This document shows positions 28,286 through 35,785 of a stretch of 61,800 bases of DNA, one piece after another (the stretch's first letter is position 1; every line of letters starts with the position of its first letter). Made by a program: the position numbers and the translations under genes. The stretch comes from Bacteroidales bacterium (GTDB taxonomy: Bacteria; Bacteroidota; Bacteroidia; Bacteroidales; UBA932): contig JAQYTJ010000035.1 of assembly GCA_028724885.1 (NCBI GenBank), positions 1 to 61,800 of the forward strand, written 5' to 3'. Under the pieces are notes generated by a model that saw nothing but the letters and a program-made list of their open reading frames with translations, did not search any database and was not told where the DNA came from.

Positions 28286-29695
28286 TTATTTATCATAAGA
28301 GGTTGCATTGGCCATCAAGGATTCCTTGATTATCTTGCGGCGGTTCACGATTGCCATGAGAGTGGTGAACGCCACGAGGACGATGCTGCCGATTATCTTG
28401 AAATCGTGCACGCAGTGATAGATTACCCAGGCGAACAGGCTTGATGCAAAATCTAGCGAACCGCCTCGGAAGCCATCGGGAATCTTCACGGCGGCATCGC
28501 CTGTCTTAGCGTAAACGTCCTGAGCAGCCTGTGTGAACGCAGGCGCGAGGTCGGTCACGAAGTAAAGTCCTATCGACAGGGATACGAGCCCAATGATGAA
28601 TGTCTTGACCACGTTGCCCTTAGTGATCGGCAGGACGGCAGGAAATACGTAGAATAGGCCGGCGAGAGAGGCCAGAGGAAGAAACTGGTTGCCAGGAAGT
28701 ATTACGGAGAGAAACAGGAGCACAGGAATGAGGAGCAAGGATACCACGAGGGTGGTAGGGTGTCCGATCACAAGCGCTGGGCTCATGCCGATGTTGATCT
28801 GTGATGCATTCTTGAACTTGCGAGAAACTAAATCCTTGGTTGCGTCAGCAATTGGCCTGAGTCCTTCAATGAATAGGGTAGTGATACGTGGAATGAGTTC
28901 CATGACTGCGCCCATCTTTATTCCAAGACCAAGAATCTGAGGTATCCCGTCAATCATCTCCTTCCAAGAACTGTAGGAAAGTATTCCGATTGCGATTCCG
29001 ACTATCGCGCCGAGAAAAAGCGGTTCGCCAAGAAGGCCAAACTTCTTTTTCATTCCTTCTGCGTCCAAGTCGAGTTTGTCCAAGCCGGGAATCTTATCCA
29101 TTCCCCAGTTCAGGACTTCTGCGAAAGGCACTAAACCTTGGCAGAACGGCTGAGGAATTGAGATTCCATCCAAGTCTTTGTAATATGATTGAAGCTTGGC
29201 GGTTGTTAAATCTGCGATGACAAGCGTGATTACGAAGCAGACGATAGAGGCCAAGAAGCCATACCATATGCTGTTCGTGGCGAAGAACACTACTGCGCCG
29301 ATGAAAGCATAATGCCAGTAGTTCCAGAGGTCTATGTTTATTGTTTTAGTCGCTCTGACCAGAAGCAGTATAATATTAATGCCAAGACAGACTGGAATTA
29401 TGAATGCGCCCACTGTCGTATTATATGCCACCGATGCAGCTGCAGGCCAACCCATATCGAATATTCCTAATTGCAGGTGATATATTTCCGACATGGATTT
29501 GAGCGGGCCGCCGAGGCTGCTAGTGAGGAGGGCGGTCACGACGGAGAGGCCTACGAATCCGACTCCGACGAGCAGGCCGCTCTTAAGCGCTTTCCCTAAC
29601 TTTATGCCTATGCAAATGCCAAGAATCGTGAAAATGATAGGCATCATCACAGCTGCGCCGAGCCCTATTATGTAACTGAAAACTTGTTCCATCAT
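28286..29695 (-). CDS. galactitol-type PTS EIIC-like permease, orphan
   Basis: Inner-membrane protein of 469 residues with about 10-12 hydrophobic segments. It is similar along its length to GatC, the EIIC of the galactitol phosphotransferase system: GFVGLSVV near residue 48, WNYWHYAFIGA near 126, KKFGLLGEPLFLG near 220, MSPALVIGH near 303 and PGNQFLPLA near 332. No EIIA, EIIB, EI or HPr gene is in the operon, and Bacteroidetes generally lack sugar PTS, so it probably works as a plain permease. Position between kduI and DUF4861/kduD suggests that it carries a uronate-derived keto acid or unsaturated sugar. This role is inference. It overlaps the DUF4861 gene by 4 nt. Confidence 0.85.
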   Translation of the reverse strand: MMEQVFSYIIGLGAAVMMPIIFTILGICIGIKLGKALKSGLLVGVGFVGLSVVTALLTSSLGGPLKSMSEIYHLQLGIFDMGWPAAASVAYNTTVGAFIIPVCLGINIILLLVRATKTINIDLWNYWHYAFIGAVVFFATNSIWYGFLASIVCFVITLVIADLTTAKLQSYYKDLDGISIPQPFCQGLVPFAEVLNWGMDKIPGLDKLDLDAEGMKKKFGLLGEPLFLGAIVGIAIGILSYSSWKEMIDGIPQILGLGIKMGAVMELIPRITTLFIEGLRPIADATKDLVSRKFKNASQINIGMSPALVIGHPTTLVVSLLLIPVLLFLSVILPGNQFLPLASLAGLFYVFPAVLPITKGNVVKTFIIGLVSLSIGLYFVTDLAPAFTQAAQDVYAKTGDAAVKIPDGFRGGSLDFASSLFAWVIYHCVHDFKIIGSIVLVAFTTLMAIVNRRKIIKESLMANATSYDK

Positions 29696-30873
29696 TTAGA
29701 TATATTAATATGCATAGGGCTTTCTAGTTTCTCGGAGAATCCTTGCAGGTACGAGCACCATTCATCGAAGCTCCCGACGCCGCTTTTGCTCCATCCGCTG
29801 CCGAAGTAATATGAATAATCTGTATTCTTTGAATATGCTGCTTTCCCAAGAATATGTCCTATTGGCACTCCCATATTGGCGGAAGCAAGCATTTCATCAA
29901 TATTCTCGAAAGGAACGAATCCAATTGAGCCTGGGCTTGAGCAGAATACGACTCCGACATAGATTTCTCCGTTCTGTCCGATGTTCCTGTCGCCAAGGTC
30001 GGCGTAGGCCATGTATCTATCTCCTGACCTGAATGTATTTGGATTTTCTTTGTGAATGACTATGCCGACTGTTACTGTGTCATCCTGGCTGTCAAGACCT
30101 TCGTAGTTCACGACGGCTTTGTTCAGGTAAGAGCCAGCATCAAGAGTGATCGTCCTGGTTTCGACGACTGTCTTGCTATTTATTTCCACAGGACTGTACT
30201 TAAGCCTAATGCTGAACCTTAGCGGCCCGTTGTCAAGAATCTCGTAGGAAGTCCATGCCCATGGATAGACTATTCCTCCGTTTTTGATGAGGGCTGTCGT
30301 CCCACATCCGAGGGTAGGACCTACTCCGTAGGAATCCATGCCGTTCCCATGGTCGAGATGAAAGTTCAGCTTGTTTTTAGCGTAGAGTGCGCTGTCGAAA
30401 CGAGCCTTCATCACAGGGAAGGTTACGCTCTTCGTGAACACGTCGTATCCAAACGCCTTTTCTCCAGAAGCTTGTAACGCTGGGCCATAAGTGCGGTAAC
30501 CGGATTTGTCGTTCTCCCATATAAAATCATCTTTCCTGTCCGGCCTGTACATTCCGCATGCAAGCGTGTCGTAAAGCATAGGATTGCCTTTTGCAATTTT
30601 GTAGGAGGCAGCTCCATTGGCTGGGACGTTCGCCTGGAAAATAAGAAGGCTGTCATGGGTGATCTGATAAGGAATTTCTAATCCATGTTCATTTTTCACG
30701 ATGAAACGCTTCCCGACAGCATCAGGAATATCCTTGAGATGGATGACCACCATCTCGCCTCTTCTTTCGGAACCGCTTGAGTCCGATATCCCTACTTTAT
30801 AGATATCGGAACATCCTGCTGCCAATAAAAGCAGCAATATTACGAGTTCATATTTATTCAGGAAATTCATCAT
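29692..30873 (-). CDS. DUF4861 family lipoprotein
   Basis: Lipoprotein of 393 residues (LLLLLAAGC, Cys about 21). The body fits the DUF4861 family: MYRPDRKDDFIWENDKSGYRTYGPAL, NFHLDHGNGMDSYGVGPTLGCGTTAL, and a C-terminal YYFGSGWSKSG. The family is frequent in pectin, ulvan and other uronate loci but its activity is not known to me. The conserved His/Asp/Arg/Trp residues suggest a sugar-binding or enzymatic cleft. It is translationally coupled on both sides (4-nt overlaps with kduD and the EIIC gene), so it likely acts on the same intermediate in the periplasm. Confidence 0.75.
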   Translation of the reverse strand: MMNFLNKYELVILLLLLAAGCSDIYKVGISDSSGSERRGEMVVIHLKDIPDAVGKRFIVKNEHGLEIPYQITHDSLLIFQANVPANGAASYKIAKGNPMLYDTLACGMYRPDRKDDFIWENDKSGYRTYGPALQASGEKAFGYDVFTKSVTFPVMKARFDSALYAKNKLNFHLDHGNGMDSYGVGPTLGCGTTALIKNGGIVYPWAWTSYEILDNGPLRFSIRLKYSPVEINSKTVVETRTITLDAGSYLNKAVVNYEGLDSQDDTVTVGIVIHKENPNTFRSGDRYMAYADLGDRNIGQNGEIYVGVVFCSSPGSIGFVPFENIDEMLASANMGVPIGHILGKAAYSKNTDYSYYFGSGWSKSGVGSFDEWCSYLQGFSEKLESPMHINISK

Positions 30874-31664
30874 TTAGGCTGTTTGCCAATATAGGCGAGT
30901 ATTCCGCCGTCTACATAAAGAATATGCCCGTTCACGAAATTAGAGGCATCTGATGCAAGGAAAACCGCTGGCCCCTGCAAATCATCTGTCGTGCCCCAGC
31001 GTCCCGCAGGTGTCTTTGATACAATGAATGAGTCGAAAGGATGGCGGCTTCCGTCTGGTTGACGCTCGCGAAGCGGAGCAGTCTGTGGCGTAGCTATGTA
31101 GCCGGGGCCGATGCCGTTGCACTGAATATTGTATTCTCCATATTCAGAAGCGATATTCCTAGTCAGCATCTTAAGCCCTCCCTTTGCTGCCGCGTACGCA
31201 GAAACTGTCTCTCGGCCAAGCTCGGACATCATAGAACATATGTTGATGATTTTTCCATGGCCTTCCTTGATCATGTGCGGTACCACAGCCTTCGATACTA
31301 TGAATGCTGCTGTTAGGTCTATGTCAATGACCTGGCGGAAGTCCTCTACGGACATCTCTGTCATCGGAATTCTTTTAATGATTCCTGCATTATTGACTAA
31401 AATGTCCAGATGTCCTTCTTTAGCTATTATTTCGCTGACATATTCATTAACTTTCTTTTCGTCAGTCACGTCGCATACCCCCCCCTCCGCATCAATGCCT
31501 TTGCTCTTGTATTCCGCAAGGGCTTCGGTTATATGTTCTGGATTTCTGCCGTTGAAATAGATTTTTGCCCCGGCCTCTGAAAAGGCAGTGGCGATTGCCA
31601 TCCCAATCCCGTAAGTTGCGCCGGTCACTAGCGCGACCTTGCCTTCAAGTGAAAAATTAACCAT
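30870..31664 (-). CDS. kduD: 2-deoxy-D-gluconate 3-dehydrogenase / diketo-acid reductase KduD (SDR)
   Basis: Classical short-chain dehydrogenase that reduces 3-deoxy-2,5-hexodiulosonate to 2-keto-3-deoxygluconate with NAD(P)H. Visible are the cofactor motif TGATYGIG (residues 15-22), NNAG (about 91), the catalytic Ser in NICSMMSELG, and YAAAKGG (Tyr/Lys). At 264 residues with no signal peptide it is cytoplasmic, whereas KduI in the same operon is exported. Assignment as KduD rather than another SDR rests on both sequence pattern and context. Confidence 0.88.
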   Translation of the reverse strand: MVNFSLEGKVALVTGATYGIGMAIATAFSEAGAKIYFNGRNPEHITEALAEYKSKGIDAEGGVCDVTDEKKVNEYVSEIIAKEGHLDILVNNAGIIKRIPMTEMSVEDFRQVIDIDLTAAFIVSKAVVPHMIKEGHGKIINICSMMSELGRETVSAYAAAKGGLKMLTRNIASEYGEYNIQCNGIGPGYIATPQTAPLRERQPDGSRHPFDSFIVSKTPAGRWGTTDDLQGPAVFLASDASNFVNGHILYVDGGILAYIGKQPK

Positions 31665-31670
31665 AAATTC

Positions 31671-32681
31671 CTATTTTGATTCTTTATGTCGGTTCGACGA
31701 CTCTCTTTTCATGAGTTCCATCTCAATCGTTATCATGCTGTCAGGGTTGCTGCCGTCATCGTTCAGAAATGCTTGCGCCGCTGCCTTGCCCATCTGGTAT
31801 GGTTTCAATGAAATAGAACTCATGCTCGGGGTCATCAGTTCAGTGAAATTTTCGTTTGCGGTTCCCACTATGCCGAAATCATCAGGTATCTTCAGGCCTT
31901 TTTCCTTTGCGGCCTGCATGGCTCCCAGAGCGGAAAAGTCTCCTGCGCTGTACATTGCGTCGCAGCCCAGATCCAGCGCCTCCTTTGCCCTTGCGTGTCC
32001 TGTCTCCCTGATGATGGTGTCTTTGAATATCAATCTTTCATCCACTTCCATCCCTGCATCCAGCAGGGCTCTCTTGTAGCCTTCGAGCCTTTCGCGGTAT
32101 TGCGCGCTTGTCATGTAGCCAGCGAGCGTGCCAATTCTGGTGTAGCCGTTGTCGATGAGATGTTTGGTGGCCGTATAGGCTCCGTGATAATTGTCGTTGA
32201 CAACTTTCACGTCTGGAATGTTGTAAAAGACCCTGTCGAATTGTACCAACCTTACGTTCGAATTCAGGGCTTTGCTCAGGTGGCTCGTGTCGGATGTCTC
32301 TATGGAATGTGAGATGAGTATGCCGGCTACCTGGTTCCAGAGCAGGGTGTCTATGGCGTAAACTTCTTTTTCATATCTCTCCTCTGTCTGGCAGATCAGC
32401 ACATTGTAGCCTGCGTCGTTCAGGACCGACTCCGCTCCGCTGATCACATTGCTGAAAAATTGCCTGTTGATTCTAGGAACGATTATGCCCACAGTTTGGG
32501 CGACGCCTTTCCTGAGATTCGAAGCCATAACATTGCGCACGTATCCCATGTCTTTTGCCTTGGCCTCGACCGCTTCCTTGGTCTCTTGCTTTACGAGCGA
32601 GCTTCCGTTCAGGGCTCTGGAGACCGTGGACGGCGTGAGATTCAGTTCCTTGGCAATATCCGTGATGGTAGCCTTGCGCAT
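31671..32681 (-). CDS. LacI-family transcriptional regulator
   Basis: N-terminal LacI helix-turn-helix (TITDIAKELNLTPSTVSRALNG, residues 3-25) with the hinge region, then a periplasmic-binding-protein-like effector domain (VGIIVPRINRQFFSNVISGAE... to about residue 330). At 336 residues it is full length. As the second gene of PUL A and the only DNA-binding regulator in it, it is the probable regulator of the operon. CG-centred palindromes at 33952-33965 and 34086-34099 are fitting operators. The effector is likely a late uronate intermediate such as KDG or KDPG, which is inference. Confidence 0.92.
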   Translation of the reverse strand: MRKATITDIAKELNLTPSTVSRALNGSSLVKQETKEAVEAKAKDMGYVRNVMASNLRKGVAQTVGIIVPRINRQFFSNVISGAESVLNDAGYNVLICQTEERYEKEVYAIDTLLWNQVAGILISHSIETSDTSHLSKALNSNVRLVQFDRVFYNIPDVKVVNDNYHGAYTATKHLIDNGYTRIGTLAGYMTSAQYRERLEGYKRALLDAGMEVDERLIFKDTIIRETGHARAKEALDLGCDAMYSAGDFSALGAMQAAKEKGLKIPDDFGIVGTANENFTELMTPSMSSISLKPYQMGKAAAQAFLNDDGSNPDSMITIEMELMKRESSNRHKESK

Positions 32682-32685
32682 TTGA

Positions 32686-33870
32686 TTATTTCTTTAGATC
32701 TCTTTTTCTGATTAGCGCTTCAAGGAAGTAGTAATCGGCATAGTTCAAAGGCACGTCCACGCCGGCGTTTGCAGGGAAGCTGGTCACTGAATGCATCAGG
32801 ATGAAGCCACCGTTCGTACCCTGTTCTGCCCGGTAAGCAGAGGAAGAAAGCGATTCAATTATTTTATCAGCCTTCTTTAGGTAATCTTCCTTCCCTGTTA
32901 TGGAATATAAATCATAAAGAGCAGATGCCATTATGGAAGCTGAAGACGCATCCCTAGGCGTGTTAGGAATGTCTGGGCAATCATAATCCCAAAAAGGGAC
33001 CAGATCTTCAGGCATATTCTTATTCGTGAATATGAAATTTTCGATTTTCTCTGCCTGGTCCAGGAATTTCTGAATATGAGTGTGTCTGTAGGCTGCAGTA
33101 TAGCCGTACAGTCCCCATGCTTGCCCACGTGCCCATGCGGATTCGTCTGAATATCCTTGCGCAGTGTATTTCCCTCTCACAGCGCCTGTCTCGGGATCGT
33201 AATCAACCACGTGCCATGTGCTGTAGTCATTGCGGAAATGATTCTTTATTGTCGTTTCCGCATGCTCGACGGCTATTTTGTAATATGTGGAATCGCCCGA
33301 AAGTTCTGTGGCATTGAAGAGCAGTTCGAGATTCATCATGTTATCAATTATTACAGGACATATCCAGTCTTTTTTCGGATTGGCGTTCCAAGACTGGATG
33401 ATTTTTGCATTTGGCTTGTACCTGGTAATCAAGGATTTGGCAGTGTTAATGATTACAGGAGCATATTCTTTTCTATTTTTGTATTTCAAGCCCAGCCCGT
33501 AACTGTCATTTATCATGAAACCGACATCGTGGTTGCCGGTGTAAAATTGCACGGGTGCCAGGACTTCTGTGAACTTCGTTGCCTTGTCTGCCCATCTATC
33601 GTCTTTAGTGAGGTCGTACATGTACCAGAATTCTCCTGCGGGGAAGCCGCTCACCCAATCATAGATAGAAACGAAATCCACTTTCTCATTCTGATACTTC
33701 TGAGGAATTCTTAAAGTGTCATCTTTCTGCGATTCCTCGCAGAGAGCACTCAGCTGGACTTCGGCATTCTGAATGTTTTCGCCGATGATGTCTCTTTTGC
33801 CGTTATTGGCGCATGCTGCTATCATCGTGACTGCAGCCATAAGAGAAATGCTTTTTCGTAAATTGTTCAT
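32686..33870 (-). CDS. GH88 unsaturated glucuronyl hydrolase
   Basis: Removes the 4,5-unsaturated uronic acid from the non-reducing end of lyase products by hydration. The alpha/alpha-barrel blocks are visible: HDVGFMINDSYGLGL (one catalytic Asp probable), QGYSDESAWARGQAWGLYG, and WDYDCPDIPNTPRDASSASIMASALYDLY. A lipoprotein or Sec signal is present (SISLMAAVTMIAAC), so it acts in the periplasm. I chose the ATG at 33870 (394 residues): the frame runs on to an ATG at 33975, but that start lies upstream of the predicted promoter and would bury the signal peptide. First gene of the operon. GH88 is preferred over GH105 from the motif spelling. Confidence 0.88.
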   Translation of the reverse strand: MNNLRKSISLMAAVTMIAACANNGKRDIIGENIQNAEVQLSALCEESQKDDTLRIPQKYQNEKVDFVSIYDWVSGFPAGEFWYMYDLTKDDRWADKATKFTEVLAPVQFYTGNHDVGFMINDSYGLGLKYKNRKEYAPVIINTAKSLITRYKPNAKIIQSWNANPKKDWICPVIIDNMMNLELLFNATELSGDSTYYKIAVEHAETTIKNHFRNDYSTWHVVDYDPETGAVRGKYTAQGYSDESAWARGQAWGLYGYTAAYRHTHIQKFLDQAEKIENFIFTNKNMPEDLVPFWDYDCPDIPNTPRDASSASIMASALYDLYSITGKEDYLKKADKIIESLSSSAYRAEQGTNGGFILMHSVTSFPANAGVDVPLNYADYYFLEALIRKRDLKK

Positions 33871-33921
33871 AATGTGGTTAGTTATAACTAGCAAAGAGAC
33901 CCCTAGCCTGCTTGCCTGTGA

Positions 33922-33951
33922 CAAATTTAGAAATAGTTTTTCAAAATTCAA
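33922..33951 (-). promoter_or_regulatory. PUL A promoter
   Basis: On the minus strand TTG (33951-33949), a 19-nt spacer and TAAATTTG (33929-33922) match the Bacteroidetes -33/-7 consensus exactly. Transcription would start near 33915, giving a leader of about 45 nt before the GH88 ATG at 33870. Confidence 0.8.
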
Positions 33952-33965
33952 TGCAAACGTTTGAA
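33952..33965. promoter_or_regulatory. LacI-type operator candidate O1
   Basis: TGCAAACGTTTGAA contains the perfect 10-bp palindrome CAAACGTTTG with a central CG, the usual form of LacI-family operators. It directly abuts the -33 TTG of the PUL A promoter, a position from which a bound regulator could either block or contact RNA polymerase. Confidence 0.65.
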
Positions 33966-34085
33966 ATTTTTTCATAGAATACTGTTCCTGTATTTTGAAA
34001 GCTCTGTAATAAAACGGTTTCTTGTTGTTATTTAGTCACTTGCGTAGATTGAAAAATTCGAGCTAAAGTCTTTTGGAAAGGATAT

Positions 34086-34099
34086 TTCAATCGTTTGAA
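34086..34099. promoter_or_regulatory. LacI-type operator candidate O2
   Basis: TTCAATCGTTTGAA shares CAAnCGTTTGAA with O1 and is itself an imperfect CG-centred palindrome. It lies 134 nt from O1, about 13 helical turns, allowing looping by a tetrameric regulator. Confidence 0.5.
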
Positions 34100-34203
34100 T
34101 AAGTAGATGTCATTTGCGCAGACTTCATGTGAGGCATTGGTTATTCTCGCCATTTCCTAACTTTGACAAGGCGTCACTCTCATTTTGGCGTACGTTGCTG
34201 AAC

Positions 34204-34233
34204 TTGTATAAATAGCCATATTTGCTATTTTTG
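34204..34233 (+). promoter_or_regulatory. promoter of the EEP-family lipoprotein gene
   Basis: TTG (34204-34206), 19-nt spacer, TATTTTTG (34226-34233), a full Bacteroidetes consensus. The start site would be near 34240, about 40 nt before the ATG at 34280. Confidence 0.75.
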
Positions 34234-34279
34234 CGCATGGATTTCGTATATGCGGCATAGTCATTCAATATATTATTAT

Positions 34280-35083
34280 ATGAGAAAAGCGATAATTGTC
34301 ATTTTAGCGCTGTCACTGCTTATGACTGGCTGTGGCAATACAATCAAGACAGCGTATAAGAAGGAATATGGCACTCTCAGGATAGTCTCCTACAATGTCG
34401 GGGCGTTCGGAAAATACATGGACAGCAGCATCCGGATGATTGCCGATATGATGAAAGAAACTGGGGCTGACGTGGTGACGCTCAACGAGCTAGACAGCTG
34501 CAACAGCAGGCATGAGATAAATCAAGTTGCCGTTCTTGCTAGAAAGATGGGATGGCAGTGGTTTTTCGGTCGCGCCATGCCTTATGCCGGAGGCTCCTAT
34601 GGCAACGGAGTCATCCTGCCTAAGAAATATAAGATACTCAATGAATATGTCATAGCACTGCCAAAGGGCGCCGGTTCAGAGCCACGTTCCGTTGCTGTCG
34701 TAGAGACGAATGAATATGTCATAGGCGCAGTTCATCTTGACTATGCCAATGAATGTGCTGCTATTGGCCAAGTTAAAGTTATTAACGAATGGATGTCAGC
34801 GCATTTCAAGGATTCTCCGAAACCAGTGTTTCTCGGTGGCGACATGAATGCGAATCTGGATTCGGAGGTCATAGCGGCATTGCTGCAAGATTGGAATATG
34901 CTATCATCTGGCGAGCTAAGCATATCTTCTGCCGAGCCAAGCGAATGCATCGACTACATATTCCATTATAAGAGTTCAGCTCCTGTTCGCAAGATAGCGG
35001 CTCATACCATAATGACATTCCGCAAAGGAGACGTCACAAGAGCCTCCGATCATCTCCCTATTTATGTCGACATCAGTCTCTGA
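34280..35083 (+). CDS. endonuclease/exonuclease/phosphatase family lipoprotein
   Basis: Exported lipoprotein (LSLLMTGC) with the EEP fold: LRIVSYNVGAFG near the N-terminus, DVVTLNELD (metal-binding Glu), YGNGVI, FLGGDMNANLDS (catalytic Asp/Asn) and the C-terminal ASDHLPIYVDI (Asp-His). Such proteins cut nucleic acids, phosphodiesters or phospholipids; which one cannot be told. The ATG at 34280 is preferred over 34250 because it starts the signal peptide directly and fits the promoter at 34204-34233. The 267-residue length is normal for a single-domain EEP protein. Confidence 0.85.
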   Translation: MRKAIIVILALSLLMTGCGNTIKTAYKKEYGTLRIVSYNVGAFGKYMDSSIRMIADMMKETGADVVTLNELDSCNSRHEINQVAVLARKMGWQWFFGRAMPYAGGSYGNGVILPKKYKILNEYVIALPKGAGSEPRSVAVVETNEYVIGAVHLDYANECAAIGQVKVINEWMSAHFKDSPKPVFLGGDMNANLDSEVIAALLQDWNMLSSGELSISSAEPSECIDYIFHYKSSAPVRKIAAHTIMTFRKGDVTRASDHLPIYVDISL

Positions 35084-35169
35084 AGTCATAATCGCATCTT
35101 AAAATAAAAGCCTGTCGTTTATCCTGAATATTTAGTATTTTTATAAAATTAATAGTTAACGGAAAGTGC

Positions 35170-35721
35170 ATGCTAGATGAAGAAAATATCTTGAAGGGAG
35201 TGTCCAAAGGGGACATGAGAGCATTTCAAGACCTGTACTATGAGTACTATGGGAAGACGAAGTCTTTTCTGGCAGGCTTCCTGCGTGATCCTATCGTCTG
35301 CGAAGACCTTACTCAGGAAATATTCGTAAAGGTATGGACGATGAGACATATCCTTCCAGAATTGCGCTCAGTGAATTCTTATTTATATAGGATGGCTAAG
35401 AATGCTGCGCTGAATTATCTGCGATGCGCTAGAAGGGAGGTCTATGGAATGGCAGATATTGAGGATGACGAAATCTTGGAAGAGGCTATCTCTGCCAAGC
35501 AGAAGTTAAAGATCGTTGGAAGCGTAATATCGAATATGCCTGTGAAGCGTCGCAGCATATTCTTGATGAGCAGAATCTTCGGAATTCCAAATGATCAGAT
35601 TGCAGAGCAGATGAATGTTTCTAAGAAAACTGTCGAAAATCATATCAATCTGGCAGGGAAGGAGCTTCGAAAAGTAATGGCTGAACTGCTCGCTGTCATA
35701 TTCTTAATTTTTCTTAAGTAA
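35170..35721 (+). CDS. ECF-type RNA polymerase sigma factor
   Basis: Sigma-70 family protein of 183 residues with region 2 (LYYEYYGKTKSFLAGF... CEDLTQEIFVKVW, residues about 20-80) and region 4 (NMPVKRRSIFLMSRIFGIPNDQIAEQMNVSKKTVENHI, about 118-160), lacking regions 1 and 3, as in the FecI-like group. The FecR-type anti-sigma follows 64 nt after its stop, so it is expected to switch on PUL B when the STN-SusC senses its glycan. I see no clear TAnnTTTG promoter before it. Confidence 0.92.
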   Translation: MLDEENILKGVSKGDMRAFQDLYYEYYGKTKSFLAGFLRDPIVCEDLTQEIFVKVWTMRHILPELRSVNSYLYRMAKNAALNYLRCARREVYGMADIEDDEILEEAISAKQKLKIVGSVISNMPVKRRSIFLMSRIFGIPNDQIAEQMNVSKKTVENHINLAGKELRKVMAELLAVIFLIFLK

Positions 35722-35785
35722 AATCTGAAATTTCTTTGGGTGCTGAGCGTCGATTGTGTGTCTTTATTATAATAACACTATCGAC

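Larger units (their letters stand above)
3854..33951 (-). other. PUL A: 17-gene uronate polysaccharide locus
   Basis: All 17 genes lie on the minus strand with gaps below 90 nt, and four junctions overlap by 4 nt (31-kb end: kduD/DUF4861, DUF4861/EIIC, kduI/kdgK; and the 1221-/640-residue lyases). One strong promoter with an adjacent LacI-type palindrome precedes the first gene. The content is: release of unsaturated uronate (GH88), a kdu/kdg/KDPG catabolic route, two SusC/SusD pairs and four lyase proteins. The control is by a LacI-type regulator inside the operon rather than a hybrid two-component system or an ECF sigma. No sulfatase and no anaerobic sulfatase maturase are present. Confidence 0.85.
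33871..34279. promoter_or_regulatory. divergent control region of PUL A and the EEP lipoprotein gene
   Basis: This 409-base stretch has no gene. It holds the PUL A promoter (33922-33951, minus), two similar CG-centred palindromes (33952-33965 and 34086-34099) and the promoter of the rightward gene (34204-34233). The stretch between about 33966 and 34085 is A/T-rich with no other signal I can name. Confidence 0.7.

Noticed and set aside
28286..29695. a working phosphotransferase system
   Set aside because: Only an EIIC-like protein is present; no EIIA, EIIB, EI or HPr in the window.
3854..33870. alginate as the substrate of PUL A, suggested by Alginate_lyase and heparinase-like domains
   Set aside because: Alginate breakdown does not need GH88 or KduI, both present here; a glucuronate polymer fits better.
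33870..33975. longer start for the GH88 gene at 33975
   Set aside because: It lies upstream of the predicted promoter and operator and would place about 35 residues before a good signal peptide.
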